From positions 2,914,001 to 2,978,000 of the forward strand of contig NZ_CP099997.1 in the NCBI RefSeq assembly GCF_024138145.1: DNA of 64,000 nucleotides, in the 5' to 3' direction. The notes beneath the pieces are model-generated. The model was given only the letters and a program-made list of their open reading frames with translations. It searched no databases and was not told the origin of the DNA. The stretch is from Natronosalvus halobius. GTDB taxonomy: Archaea; Halobacteriota; Halobacteria; Halobacteriales; Natrialbaceae. Positions 19,023 through 27,586 of this stretch are shown here, piece by piece (positions within the stretch are counted from its first letter, which is position 1; each line of letters opens with the position of its first letter). Position numbers and translations under genes: made by a program.

Positions 19023-19323
19023 GACGGCCCCGTTGTGATTTTCTACCGCCGACCATCAAATGAGGCGTAGTCGGCAGTAAAATGGTAACACGGCAAATGG
19101 TACCACGGTACGGCGACTCGTCTAATCGATTTTCGACGTGCTTATACTTCGCAGTCGGACGGCGAGCGTCGGCGCAATCTGACAGTGAGACGGCGCAGTC
19201 GCTCGAGAGCGACCCAACGGCCCGATTCTCGCCCCCATCCTACGGGTTTCGACCTCCACCTCCAGGTGCACGTACCTACACGCGTCCGTAATCATTTTCT
19301 CCGTCGCCCGACAACACGCGTCT
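19023..19323. other. Intergenic region before the PDCD5-like gene
   Basis: About 300 bp with no supported gene. Short open frames exist on both strands but have no family signal. The PDCD5 promoter is expected near the right end. Confidence 0.5.
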
Positions 19324-19701
19324 ATGAACGGCGGACAATCGGACGACGATCTCGAAGAACTGCGCCGGAAGAAACTCGAGCAGCTACAGGACCGCGCCGA
19401 TTCCCAGGGTGGGCAGGGGCAGGGACAGGGGCAAGTCGACGCGGAGGCCCAGGAGGCCGCCCAGCAACAGGCAGACGCCCAGCGCCAGGCCCTGTTACGC
19501 CAGTACCTCACCGACGACGCGCGAAAGCGCCTGAACACCGTCAAGATGAGCAAACAGCAGTTCGGCGAGCAGGTCGAACGCCAGGTCGTCGCCCTCGCCC
19601 AGAGCGGGCGCATCCAGGGCAAGATCGACGACCAGAAGATGGAGCAGTTGCTCAAGGAGCTCAAACCCGAGAAAAAGCGCTTCGACATCAAGCGCCGCTA
19701 G
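19324..19701 (+). CDS. PDCD5/TFAR19 family DNA-binding protein
   Basis: This 125-residue protein belongs to the archaeal PDCD5-related family. It opens with an acidic helix, then a Gln/Gly-rich repeat ([12 protein letters not shown], about 32-43) that is longer than in most archaea. The conserved three-helix bundle ([16 protein letters not shown]) and the basic C-terminus KKRFDIKRR follow. Its exact role is unsettled; it is associated with eS19 by gene order. It ends 1 bp before the next gene. Confidence 0.9.
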   Translation: MNGGQSDDDLEELRRKKLEQLQDRADSQGGQGQGQGQVDAEAQEAAQQQADAQRQALLRQYLTDDARKRLNTVKMSKQQFGEQVERQVVALAQSGRIQGKIDDQKMEQLLKELKPEKKRFDIKRR

Positions 19702-19702
19702 A

Positions 19703-20329
19703 ATGGACGAGTCGACGCCTGCCTCACTCCGTCTCGGGCTCCTCTACAGCGGCGGCAAGGACTCGACGCTCGCCGCACTTTTGCTCGAGGACTTCTACGA
19801 CGTGACGCTGACGACGGCCACCTTCGGCGTCACCGACGACTGGACCTACGCACGAGACACCGCCCGTTCGCTCGGCTTCACGTTCGAGAAGCTCGAGCTC
19901 GATCCCGACGTCGCGACCGAGGCCGTCGAGACGATTCGCACCGACGGCTTTCCGCGAAATGGAATCCAGCGGGTCCACCAGCACGCCCTCGAACGCCTGG
20001 CGGAGATGGACTTCGACGCCGTCGCCGACGGAACGCGACGCGACGATCGAGTGCCAACGGTCTCGCGTGCCCAGGCCCAGAGCCTCGAGGATCGCCACGA
20101 CGTCGACTACATCGCGCCGCTGTCGGGATTCGGCCGCCAGGCGGTCGATCGGCTGGTCGAGTCGACGCTCGACGTGACGGTCGGACCGAGCGAGGAGATC
20201 ACACGGGCGGATTACGAGGGCGAGTTACGAGCGCTCATCGCCGAGCGCGACGGGGAGGCGGCGCTCGGGTCGATCTTCCCGGCTCACGAACAGACGCACG
20301 TCACGGGCGTCCAGGACTGGAATCGCTGA
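19703..20329 (+). CDS. PP-loop (adenine nucleotide alpha hydrolase-like) ATPase
   Basis: This 208-residue protein has the PP-loop motif SGGKDST at about residues 16-22, as in tRNA-modifying and asparagine-synthase-type ATP pyrophosphatases that activate substrates by adenylation. GTRRDDR and the C-terminal FPAHEQTHVTGVQD are other recognisable segments. It starts 1 bp after the PDCD5 gene, so the three genes rps19e, PDCD5 and this one probably act in translation-related functions. A tRNA or ribosome modification role is inference. Cysteine motifs typical of thiolases are not evident. Confidence 0.78.
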   Translation: MDESTPASLRLGLLYSGGKDSTLAALLLEDFYDVTLTTATFGVTDDWTYARDTARSLGFTFEKLELDPDVATEAVETIRTDGFPRNGIQRVHQHALERLAEMDFDAVADGTRRDDRVPTVSRAQAQSLEDRHDVDYIAPLSGFGRQAVDRLVESTLDVTVGPSEEITRADYEGELRALIAERDGEAALGSIFPAHEQTHVTGVQDWNR

Positions 20330-20349
20330 CTCGACGTCGAACCCCGTTT

Positions 20350-21165
20350 CTAACCGAGCGTCGTCGCGACCTCGAGTACCATTGCCGTCCCCGAGGTCAC
20401 TTCTTCGATCATTTCCTCGTCGCCGTACTCGAAGATCAAGTATAACTGGCCGAATTGGAACGCGTTGAACATCGCGTGGGCGGTGATCGGTACCAAGAGG
20501 TTGTCGGTGATGGCGTACAGGTAGCCGAAGATGATCGAGCCACCAGTGACGACGAGCAGCGAGGCGACCGCGGCCATCATGGGGGCGCCGCTAAGGGCGA
20601 AATTTGGGATGTGTACGAGCCCGAATATCACGCTCGTCAGAACCACGGCCTGGGTTTTCGTGAACCCCTCGTAGAGACGTTTCTGGATGACGCCTCGAAA
20701 GAGAAACTCCTCGGCCGGGGCGTTGAACAGGAATACGATAACGATCATGATGAGGACCATGGTCGAGTCCGTGCCGACGAAATCCAGCACGCTATTCGAC
20801 GTCGATTCGATGCCGAGACCCTGGAAGAGTAACCCGACGAGGATCACGAACGCGATACTTGCGACGACGCCAGCTACCCCGATGAGCCACCCGCGACGGT
20901 CGGGGGTCGAGAGGTCGACGAACGACCAGCCGCGGTCTGTCCACCAGAGGTAGGCGGCGCCGGCGACGACGAACCCGGCAAAGTTCAGGATGAAAAAGAG
21001 CGATCTGATCTCGTAAGACGTCTGCGTTGGCTCGTCGATTAACCCTGGCTCGGCCAGGATCGCGGGAAGCGTCAGTAGTTGCGACATGAGAATTCCGCCC
21101 ACCGTCAACAGGGCGGCGACGGCAACCGACCGAGCGTACCCGTCGGTCCGCTTCAAGGTGTTCAT
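20350..21165 (-). CDS. CPBP family intramembrane metalloprotease
   Basis: This 271-residue membrane protein has about 7-8 hydrophobic helices. It carries the Abi/CAAX-protease signature: EEFLFRGVIQKRLYE (motif 1, EExxxR), FGLVHIPNF (motif 2, FxxxH) and AHAMFNAFQF (motif 3, HxxxN/B). The family includes CAAX-type and bacteriocin-immunity proteases; the substrate is unknown here. The ATG at 21165 is chosen over a GTG two codons upstream. It is convergent with the PP-loop gene, with 20 bp between the stops. Confidence 0.87.
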   Translation of the reverse strand: MNTLKRTDGYARSVAVAALLTVGGILMSQLLTLPAILAEPGLIDEPTQTSYEIRSLFFILNFAGFVVAGAAYLWWTDRGWSFVDLSTPDRRGWLIGVAGVVASIAFVILVGLLFQGLGIESTSNSVLDFVGTDSTMVLIMIVIVFLFNAPAEEFLFRGVIQKRLYEGFTKTQAVVLTSVIFGLVHIPNFALSGAPMMAAVASLLVVTGGSIIFGYLYAITDNLLVPITAHAMFNAFQFGQLYLIFEYGDEEMIEEVTSGTAMVLEVATTLG

Positions 21166-21211
21166 GACCACGGGTTAGCGTTCACACTCCTTGTGCATTC
21201 CTTTCCTGGAT

Positions 21212-22201
21212 TCACTGCCCGGAATCGCCGCCGTCGCGCCAGGAGTCCGGCACGTTGATCACGTAGCGGCCGTCTTCCTGCAGAGAGACGATGTACTCCT
21301 CGCGGTCGTAGAGTTCCATCAGGTTGAGTTCGTACTGGCCGGGTTTGAGGATCTTGATGCTCTCGAACTGTTCGTTGAGTTCCTCGCGAAGGTCGTCGAG
21401 CGAGGGGCGGTCGTCGTCGGTCGGTTCGCTGACGACGCGGCCGTTTTCGACGTCGGGCCCTGCCTTCTCGTCGGCCGGATTGGTCGCACTCGAGGCGGGG
21501 AGTTCGTCGCTCGAGACGACGTCGCTCCGTGCGCTCGCCTGGGCAGCGTCCTCGTCCCCGTCGCTTCCCTCGAGTTCGGTGGGGGTGTCACCGGCTTCGA
21601 CCGTCGAGTCGTCCGTTCGAGGCGCGGATTGCTCGGTGTGTTTCTCCGTTTGGTCCTGGTCGTCGGGTCGTCGTGCCGATTCGGGCCACTCAGAGAACTC
21701 CGCCGGCACGTCGTCGTGCTCGGACGAGGGAGGTTCGCTCGCGGTTCGAGGCCAGGTGCGGTTCGTCGACATCGATGTGGACGCCGATTCCGACGTCGAT
21801 GTCGATTCCGATGTCGAGGTGGTCCTGGACCCGGACCTGGATCCAGACTCGGATACGGTTCCGGTTCCAGTTCCAGTTCCAGTTCCAGTTCCGGCTTCAG
21901 ACTCGGATCTGGATTCGGATTCGGATTCGGATCTGGACCCGGACGTCGACCCTGACTGCGTAATCCCACGTTCGTCACCGTCACTCGAGGACGCCGACTC
22001 GGACTCTCGCGTGATACCACCGGACTGACCGCCGGTGGCTGACCTGGTGTCGGTGTCGGTGTCGGCCCCACTCGAAGTCGCGGTGGCGGACGACGCCGGC
22101 GCAAACTGGAACTTGTTGCCGCCACAGTTCGGACATCCCGAGAGCATCTCTTTGGATCCGTCGGGAAACGTCTGACCGCAGGTGGTACACTGGTGTGGCA
22201 T
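21212..22201 (-). CDS. oapC: OapC-type zinc-ribbon protein with long low-complexity linker
   Basis: This 329-residue protein has an N-terminal zinc ribbon (CTTCGQTF ... CPNCGG, Cys pairs at about residues 5/8 and 23/26) and a conserved C-terminal domain (about 260-329; ESIKILKPGQYELNLMELYDREEYIVSL). Between them are more than 200 residues of Ser/Glu/Thr/Gly dipeptide repeats, encoded by hexanucleotide microsatellites near 21780-21960. It is the last gene of the oapA-oapB-oapC operon, 9 bp after oapB. The oap genes were named for their position next to a replication origin in other haloarchaea; the function is unknown and no orc1 gene is present here. Confidence 0.85.
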   Translation of the reverse strand: MPHQCTTCGQTFPDGSKEMLSGCPNCGGNKFQFAPASSATATSSGADTDTDTRSATGGQSGGITRESESASSSDGDERGITQSGSTSGSRSESESESRSESEAGTGTGTGTGTGTVSESGSRSGSRTTSTSESTSTSESASTSMSTNRTWPRTASEPPSSEHDDVPAEFSEWPESARRPDDQDQTEKHTEQSAPRTDDSTVEAGDTPTELEGSDGDEDAAQASARSDVVSSDELPASSATNPADEKAGPDVENGRVVSEPTDDDRPSLDDLREELNEQFESIKILKPGQYELNLMELYDREEYIVSLQEDGRYVINVPDSWRDGGDSGQ

Positions 22202-22210
22202 TCGTCGTCG

Positions 22211-22609
22211 CTAGCTCCGGGAGACGAGCGCGCTGATGAGCGTCTCGTCCTTGTGCAGGGTCTCGATCTGGTTCGCCGGCCCGATGACGGTGAGTTTCTT
22301 CGGCGACTCGTCGTTGCCCATGATCCGACCGAGTAGCGAGGAGTCGCGGGTACCGGACTTGGGGTAGGTTTCGATCTCGATACCGTTGAACTCGTCCGGG
22401 CTGATCTCGGCCATCGTCACCTCGATCAGGCGACTCTCCTCGTCCGGAGTGAGCCCTTCCTCGAGGATGACGATGTTACCGTCGTGAACGCCGTCGAGGA
22501 TCATCCGGATCTTCTCCATGCTCGCTAGACCCTCCATGCGCTCTCCGCTGATGAGGTCGATCTGGACGCCGTCGTGGCGGTCGTCGTCGGCTTTGGTTGC
22601 TTCCGGCAT
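22211..22609 (-). CDS. oapB: OapB family protein (DUF2073)
   Basis: This 132-residue conserved archaeal protein is recognised by VQIDLISGERMEGL, KIRMILDGVHDGNIVILEEGL and EISPDEFNGIEIETYP. The core resembles a small KH-like or ferredoxin-like fold, but this is a guess. It starts 2 bp after oapA and ends 9 bp before oapC, giving a tight three-gene operon. The function is unknown. Confidence 0.87.
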   Translation of the reverse strand: MPEATKADDDRHDGVQIDLISGERMEGLASMEKIRMILDGVHDGNIVILEEGLTPDEESRLIEVTMAEISPDEFNGIEIETYPKSGTRDSSLLGRIMGNDESPKKLTVIGPANQIETLHKDETLISALVSRS

Positions 22610-22611
22610 GA

Positions 22612-23250
22612 TTACCCGAAGTACTCCGCGATGTTTTCGTACACTTCGTCCATGTTCTCTCCTTCTTTCGCCGACAGCGGGACCGTCTTGTGCTGGGGGA
22701 AGGCGTCCTCGATCCGCTTGACGCTCGATTCGGGGAGGTCGATCTTGTTCGCGAAGATGAGTACGGGCAGGTCGCGCGATTCGATGATACCGATCAGCAT
22801 CGTGTTGACCTGCGTAATCGGGTCTTCGGCGCTGTCGAGTACGTAGATGACGCCGTCGACGTCCTCGCGAAGCCAGTGCATGGCCTCTGCGACCCCTTCC
22901 GTGGCCTCTCGAGAGCGTCTGATCGCGTCGTCTTTCTCCATCTCGTCGGTGAACTCCTCGTAGTCGACTTTCGTCGTCACGCCGGGGGTGTCGACGATGT
23001 CGATGGTCACCGACTTGCCGTTACGCTCGATTTCGACGTCTTCCTTCCGGCGAGCGCGCCGGGTTTCGTGAGGAATGTGGCTTTCGGTGCCGATGGCGTC
23101 ACCGGTCCAGTCACGAGCTATGCGGTTTGCTAACGTGGTTTTTCCGGCGTTAGGCGGCCCGTAGATGCCGATTCGCTTTGGCTCCTGCTCGGAGAAGAGC
23201 CGATCCGTCGCGCGAGAGATGCTATCTTTGAGTCCTGTAAACAATCCCAT
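22612..23250 (-). CDS. oapA: OapA Era-like GTPase
   Basis: This 212-residue P-loop GTPase shows G1 GPPNAGKTT (about residues 30-38), G3 DTPGVTT, G4 NKID and the G5-like PLSAKEGE. The start MGLFTGLKDS at 23250 is the usual one; the 6-residue upstream extension is rejected. It is first in the oap operon. The family is Era/Obg-like and its partners are unknown. A small inverted repeat (ACACT-TGCG-AGTGT, about 23266-23279) lies just upstream and could be part of the operon's control region. Confidence 0.9.
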   Translation of the reverse strand: MGLFTGLKDSISRATDRLFSEQEPKRIGIYGPPNAGKTTLANRIARDWTGDAIGTESHIPHETRRARRKEDVEIERNGKSVTIDIVDTPGVTTKVDYEEFTDEMEKDDAIRRSREATEGVAEAMHWLREDVDGVIYVLDSAEDPITQVNTMLIGIIESRDLPVLIFANKIDLPESSVKRIEDAFPQHKTVPLSAKEGENMDEVYENIAEYFG

Positions 23251-23487
23251 CCTGGAGATCCTCCACACTTGCGAGTGTGTCTGAACGTACTACAGAACCG
23301 AATTCACTTAAGTCTACGTCAGACAGAGGGATTGTCACGCACGGGCGACGGTTTCGACCGCGAGATCGCGTCCCTTCCCGTGGTTTGAGCGGTAGATAAC
23401 TCGAGTTTCGACCGGTACGAACCGGATCGGGCCGCGAGACGATCGCCAGAGGCGAAGGTTCTTGCTCCAGGACTCGCATGTTGCGCT

Positions 23488-24738
23488 ATGAGCAGCGCGG
23501 CCGACTCGCTCGCGGAACCGCAGGTGCTCGCCCACACCAAGCGCGCGCTGTTTCCGGCGGGAGACGCCGACACCTACGCCGTCGTCGACACGCAGTTTTC
23601 GACGCGGGAGTGGCGGCCCGGCCAGCGCCTCGAGACGGACCTCCTGGAGACGCTCGCCCCGTTCAATCGCGTCCAGGTCGGCGGCGGGTATCCCGACCTC
23701 GTCGGCGTGAGGCGTCTCGAGTCGGACCTGCTCGCGGTCGAACGCTTCGGCGACGAACCACCGCTGATCGCCGTTGAGGCCAAAGGCTACGCGACGAGCG
23801 GCGTCGACACCGAGCGGGGCATCGTCCAGGCCTACGACCGGCTCCACGAGGCCAACGCGGCCTACCTTGCCGCGCCAGCGGCCGTCGTCTCCCAGACGGA
23901 TCGAACCCTCGCCCGCGAGTTGAACGTGGGTATCCTCGGCGTAACCCCCTCTGGGGCGGTCGAGCCGCTCGAGGTGCCCCGCGTCGTCGGCAACCGGACG
24001 ACTACTGAGGCGAACGCGATCCGGTTTCAGGCGAGCGCCCAGGGCGTGACCGACCGCTCGTTCGGGCTCAACCACCCGAAGAACTACCTCGGCTATCCGC
24101 TGGCCAGCTACGCCGACGGCGACACCGCGACGCTGCTCGAGACGTGCGACGTGGTCGGCGCCGTCGACGAGGCGAGGCGGGGTGCGGCGTTCCTGGGGCT
24201 GGTCGAGGCGAACGCCGACTCTCTCGAGGAGCCCGGACTCACGCCCCTCGGCCGGGAGGTCGTCCGCTTTGCCCTCGCCCGTCACGGCACGGTCGAGGCC
24301 GCCCTCGAGAAGTTCGCTGACTGGTACCGCTCGCGAACGCGGTTCGTCGACCTCGCCCCCGCCTGGGGGCAGCTAGCACGCCGAATCGTCTACGCCTACC
24401 CGGCGACGAAACTGCTCGTCACCGAACTCCAGGCACTGCACGACGACGGCGCCCTCGAGCCGTCGCTGGTCGACCTCGTTCGACGGTTGCACGCGTTACA
24501 CCCCAGTTTCACCGTCGAGCTGTTCGTCAGGGGAGACCGCGCGGTTCGAAGCCGGGTGCTCACCGTCGACGGCGAACTGCAGCCGGCCGCGCTCGAGGAG
24601 GGATCAGTTTACCACGCGCCGACGGTGTTTCAGTTGAAGGCGATGCTGTATCACACCGGCATCCTGACCGAGCGCGGCGCCGAACCACACCGACTGGACC
24701 CGCTCCAGGACGTGTGGGCGCTTCGGGACCCGCTGTAG
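23488..24738 (+). CDS. Conserved haloarchaeal protein with PD-(D/E)XK-like domain
   Basis: This 416-residue protein has no name I can assign. The N-terminal third contains a plausible PD-(D/E)XK nuclease core: GGGYPDLVGV (about residues 68-77) followed by PLIAVEAKGY (about 92-101), the spacing expected of D...ExK. The C-terminal half is helical with a likely winged-helix end (VFQLKAMLYHTGILTERG). It is GC-rich like the host, so it is not an obvious recent import. It is divergent from oapA with a 237-bp gap. DNA repair or another nuclease role is inference. Confidence 0.6.
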   Translation: MSSAADSLAEPQVLAHTKRALFPAGDADTYAVVDTQFSTREWRPGQRLETDLLETLAPFNRVQVGGGYPDLVGVRRLESDLLAVERFGDEPPLIAVEAKGYATSGVDTERGIVQAYDRLHEANAAYLAAPAAVVSQTDRTLARELNVGILGVTPSGAVEPLEVPRVVGNRTTTEANAIRFQASAQGVTDRSFGLNHPKNYLGYPLASYADGDTATLLETCDVVGAVDEARRGAAFLGLVEANADSLEEPGLTPLGREVVRFALARHGTVEAALEKFADWYRSRTRFVDLAPAWGQLARRIVYAYPATKLLVTELQALHDDGALEPSLVDLVRRLHALHPSFTVELFVRGDRAVRSRVLTVDGELQPAALEEGSVYHAPTVFQLKAMLYHTGILTERGAEPHRLDPLQDVWALRDPL

Positions 24739-24840
24739 CCAGTTTGGATCCTCGATTCACAGAAAGCGGTCAGTTGTTGGGGGAACCGAGACGGTTTTCG
24801 CGCTCAGTACCCTCCACTCGAGCGCACAGTATACCACCCA

Positions 24841-25575
24841 ATGGCACCATCTCACGACCACACCGCACCGGCAGACTCCGCCTCCGATTCCGCCGTCAGG
24901 TTCTCTCTCGAGGGCGTCCGCGTCGGATTCTTGACCTGCATCCCGGTCGCGCTCGGGGTCGCCGGCTACGGCGTCGCCTTCGGCGTCGTCGCGAACCAGG
25001 CTGGCCTCAGCGTCGCCGAAGCCGCACTGATGAGCGCGACAGTCGTCGCCGGCGCCTCCCAGCTCATCGCAGTGGAACTCTGGGCCGATCCTCTCCCGGT
25101 GACCGCAATTCTCGTGACGACCGTCGCCGTCAACCTCCGATACTCGCTCATGGGCGCCGCCCTGGAGCGCTGGTTTCGTCACCTCTCGCCCGCCCAGGTC
25201 TACGGTAGCCTCTTCCTGATGGCCGACGAGAACTGGGCACTCACCGTTCGCGACCTGAAAACCGGGAGCGGCCGCGGCGCCTTCCTCCTCGGCAGCGGCA
25301 TCGCAGTCTGGACGTTCTGGGTCGCCTCGACGGTCCTCGGCGTCCTCGCCGGGGGCGTCATCGGCGATCCGGCCAGGTACGGCTTCGACTTCATCCTCGC
25401 CGCCGTCTTCCTCGCGCTCGCGGCCGACCTGTGGGAGGGCCGGTCGACGTTCGTCCCCTGGCTCGTCGCCCTCGCCACGGCGTTGGTCGCCTCGTCGGTG
25501 CTTCCCGGTCGCTGGTACATCCTCCTCGGCGGACTCGCCGCGGCGGCCCTCGAGGTGATCCGCTACGATGCGTGA
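24841..25575 (+). CDS. azlC: AzlC family branched-chain amino acid exporter, large subunit
   Basis: This 244-residue membrane protein has six or more hydrophobic helices. It carries the AzlC features VALGVAGYGVAFGVVANQAGLS, GASQLIAVELW and NLRYSLMGAALE. With AzlD it forms a two-component exporter of branched-chain amino acids in characterised relatives. The last codons overlap azlD by 8 bp, so the two are coupled. Confidence 0.88.
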   Translation: MAPSHDHTAPADSASDSAVRFSLEGVRVGFLTCIPVALGVAGYGVAFGVVANQAGLSVAEAALMSATVVAGASQLIAVELWADPLPVTAILVTTVAVNLRYSLMGAALERWFRHLSPAQVYGSLFLMADENWALTVRDLKTGSGRGAFLLGSGIAVWTFWVASTVLGVLAGGVIGDPARYGFDFILAAVFLALAADLWEGRSTFVPWLVALATALVASSVLPGRWYILLGGLAAAALEVIRYDA

Positions 25576-25885
25576 GGGATGGCTCTCGCTCGACCCGTTC
25601 GTCGTCGCCGTCGTCCTCGCGATGGCCGTCCTCACCTACCTCACGAAGGTCGGCGGACTCTGGGTTCTGAGCCGACTCGAGGTGAGCGACCGCCTCGAGG
25701 CCGGACTGTCGGTGCTCCCGGGGGCGATCGTGATCGCGATCCTGGGCCCGGAACTGGCGTCGGGCGGACCGTCCGAGTGGGCCGCTGGAATCGTCGTCCT
25801 GGCAATCGCGTGGCGAACTGAGAACATCCTCCTGGCGCTGTGTGGCGGCATCCTCGCTGTCGTGGCGTTTCGCGGGCTGGTATAG
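25568..25885 (+). CDS. azlD: AzlD family branched-chain amino acid exporter, small subunit
   Basis: This 105-residue protein has three to four membrane helices and the AzlD pattern (AVLTYLTKVGGLWVL at the N-terminus, LSVLPGAIVIAILGPEL in the middle, AWRTENILLALCGGILAV near the end). Its start lies within the end of azlC (8-bp overlap). The pair forms the transporter. Confidence 0.87.
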   Translation: MREGWLSLDPFVVAVVLAMAVLTYLTKVGGLWVLSRLEVSDRLEAGLSVLPGAIVIAILGPELASGGPSEWAAGIVVLAIAWRTENILLALCGGILAVVAFRGLV

Positions 25886-25985
25886 CGGTGAGGAAACGGG
25901 TGTGGACTCTTTTTGCTCGAGTGGCGGCCATGCCACTATCGACAGTCACACCGATTCACGAGCCATCGTCCGCGAACCAGGCCGG

Positions 25986-27194
25986 TCAGCCCGACTGGTC
26001 GCTGACGGCGACGTCCCGAAACTCGAATCGCGCCCCACCGGCGTCGCTCTCGATCAATCGCCGCTCCCAGCCGTAGACGCCGGCCAGTCGGTCGACGAAC
26101 GCCAGTCCGAGCCCGGTCCCATCTCTATCGGCGGTCGTCGTGAACCCCGGCTTGAACACCATCTCCCTGTCCTCGGGTGGGATGCCGTCCCCGTCGTCGG
26201 CCACGTAGAACCCGTCCGCCACCGTTCCGACCTCGATTATCACGTCCGATCCGCCGTGTCGAATCGCGTTCTCGAACAGGTTCCTGAACAGGTGTCGTAC
26301 GTACACCTCGTCCGCTTCGATCACGAGGTCGACGTCGACCACCAAAGTCGCCTCGCGGGTCTCCACGTCGTCCCAGACGTCCCGGGCCATCTCGGCGAGG
26401 GAAACGGGTGCACGCTTCCCGACGGCGTCCCCACGCCGCGTCAACACGAGCATCACGTCGATCATGTTCTCGATCCGGTCGAACGACTCCACGACGTTTT
26501 CGACCGCCTTCGGCGCAGCCTCCTCCGGCAGGTGCTGGGCGTAGATCTGACCGATCGTCACCGGGTTCCGAAGTTCGTGGGCGAGCATGCTGGCGAACTT
26601 CTCGAGGCGCGTGTTCAGCTCCTGGAGTTCCGCGACCGTCTCCTCGAGTTCGTCCTGGTAGGTGTGGCGCTCGATCGCTGCGGCGAGGAGGTTGGCGACG
26701 CTCTGGACGAAGTCGACGTCGTGGTCGGTGAACGCGATCTCGTCCGTCGTATGGAGGCCCAGGATCCCCCACGGGTCGTCGACGGTGCCGATGATGACGC
26801 TGATGCCACTCACTACGTCGTGATCGGTGAGGAGATCCGGGCCACTGAATCGCTCTTCGGTTCGCAGATCGTCGACGACGACCGGTTCCTCCGAGAGGAG
26901 CGTGTACCCGGCTTGCGAGTTCGTATCCGTCGGGATCTCCGCCTCCCCGACGATCCCCTCCTGCCAGCCGACCCCCTGTCGAAGGAAGACGTTCCCGGAG
27001 GGGAGCAACTCGAGCACTTTGCAGTACTCGCAGTCGAGCGTCTCCGCGACCGTCGCCGCCGCGTCGTGCATGAGTCGATCGATGTCGTCCGTCTCGAGAG
27101 CCCGCCTTCCCAGCGAAGAAACGACTTTCTGCTGATGAATGCGGGTGTGAAGCTCCGTCTCTGAGTCGGACGATGAACTCATCGTGGCAGCCAT
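25986..27194 (-). CDS. GAF-domain sensor histidine kinase
   Basis: This soluble 402-residue kinase has a GAF domain (about residues 25-165), a helical linker, the HisKA box FASMLAHELRNPVTI with the phosphorylated histidine near 219, and an HATPase domain with N box NLFENAIRHGG, G1 DDGDGIP and G2 GTGLGLAFV. No membrane segments are seen. No response regulator is next to it, so its partner is elsewhere. The ATG at 27194 (MAATMSSSS) is preferred; a second ATG four codons later is possible. It is the last host gene before the integrated element, 270 bp from attL. Confidence 0.87.
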   Translation of the reverse strand: MAATMSSSSDSETELHTRIHQQKVVSSLGRRALETDDIDRLMHDAAATVAETLDCEYCKVLELLPSGNVFLRQGVGWQEGIVGEAEIPTDTNSQAGYTLLSEEPVVVDDLRTEERFSGPDLLTDHDVVSGISVIIGTVDDPWGILGLHTTDEIAFTDHDVDFVQSVANLLAAAIERHTYQDELEETVAELQELNTRLEKFASMLAHELRNPVTIGQIYAQHLPEEAAPKAVENVVESFDRIENMIDVMLVLTRRGDAVGKRAPVSLAEMARDVWDDVETREATLVVDVDLVIEADEVYVRHLFRNLFENAIRHGGSDVIIEVGTVADGFYVADDGDGIPPEDREMVFKPGFTTTADRDGTGLGLAFVDRLAGVYGWERRLIESDAGGARFEFRDVAVSDQSG

Positions 27195-27466
27195 TATTCT
27201 GAACCCGCATAAGTTTCTGTCCAATACACATTGGGTTCGATTTCACGGCCGGCGGTGATCCGTGTGGCTACTGTTTCGATGGTCTCGCACTTCTGACAGA
27301 CGATGGTGCGGGTCCGGACCGTTGGCTACGGAGCGTCATTTCCTCTAACGAATTGTATGACGGAGACGGGTGAACACGAATCGTGACGAACGCCAGCTGG
27401 ATAGCGGTACTTTGTTCATATACACCATGCCGCCGGCTAGTGGATTTGAACCGTGACGAAACGTAG

Positions 27467-27479
27467 CGGGCGCGACGGG
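27467..27479. repeat. attL: 13-bp copy of tRNA-Arg 3' end
   Basis: The word cgggcgcgacggg is identical to 45414-45426. Neither neighbouring base matches, so the identity is exactly 13 bp. It marks the left junction between host DNA and the element. Confidence 0.82.
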
Positions 27480-27563
27480 CACCTGGCACTCTATCGAGGA
27501 TATCCGCTACACTGCGAAGTCGCACCTAGGACGGAATCGAATACTTCCGCTCCAGCTCTCACT

Positions 27564-27586
27564 CATGGGTCTACCTCACACCCATG
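27564..27586. promoter_or_regulatory. Inverted repeat over the integrase start codon
   Basis: The arms CATGGGT (27564-27570) and ACCCATG (27580-27586) form a perfect 7-bp dyad with a 9-nt centre; the second arm contains the integrase ATG (27584-27586). It could be an autoregulatory operator or an mRNA hairpin hiding the start. This is inference from position only. Confidence 0.5.

Noticed and set aside
23251-23487. Chromosomal replication origin upstream of oapA
   Set aside because: No ORB-type repeats with G-strings and no orc1/cdc6 gene adjacent; only a short 5-bp-arm inverted repeat is visible.
27441-27452. tRNA T-arm-like word (ggatttgaacc) just left of attL
   Set aside because: The flanking bases do not form a T stem and no acceptor or anticodon arm is present; treated as coincidence.
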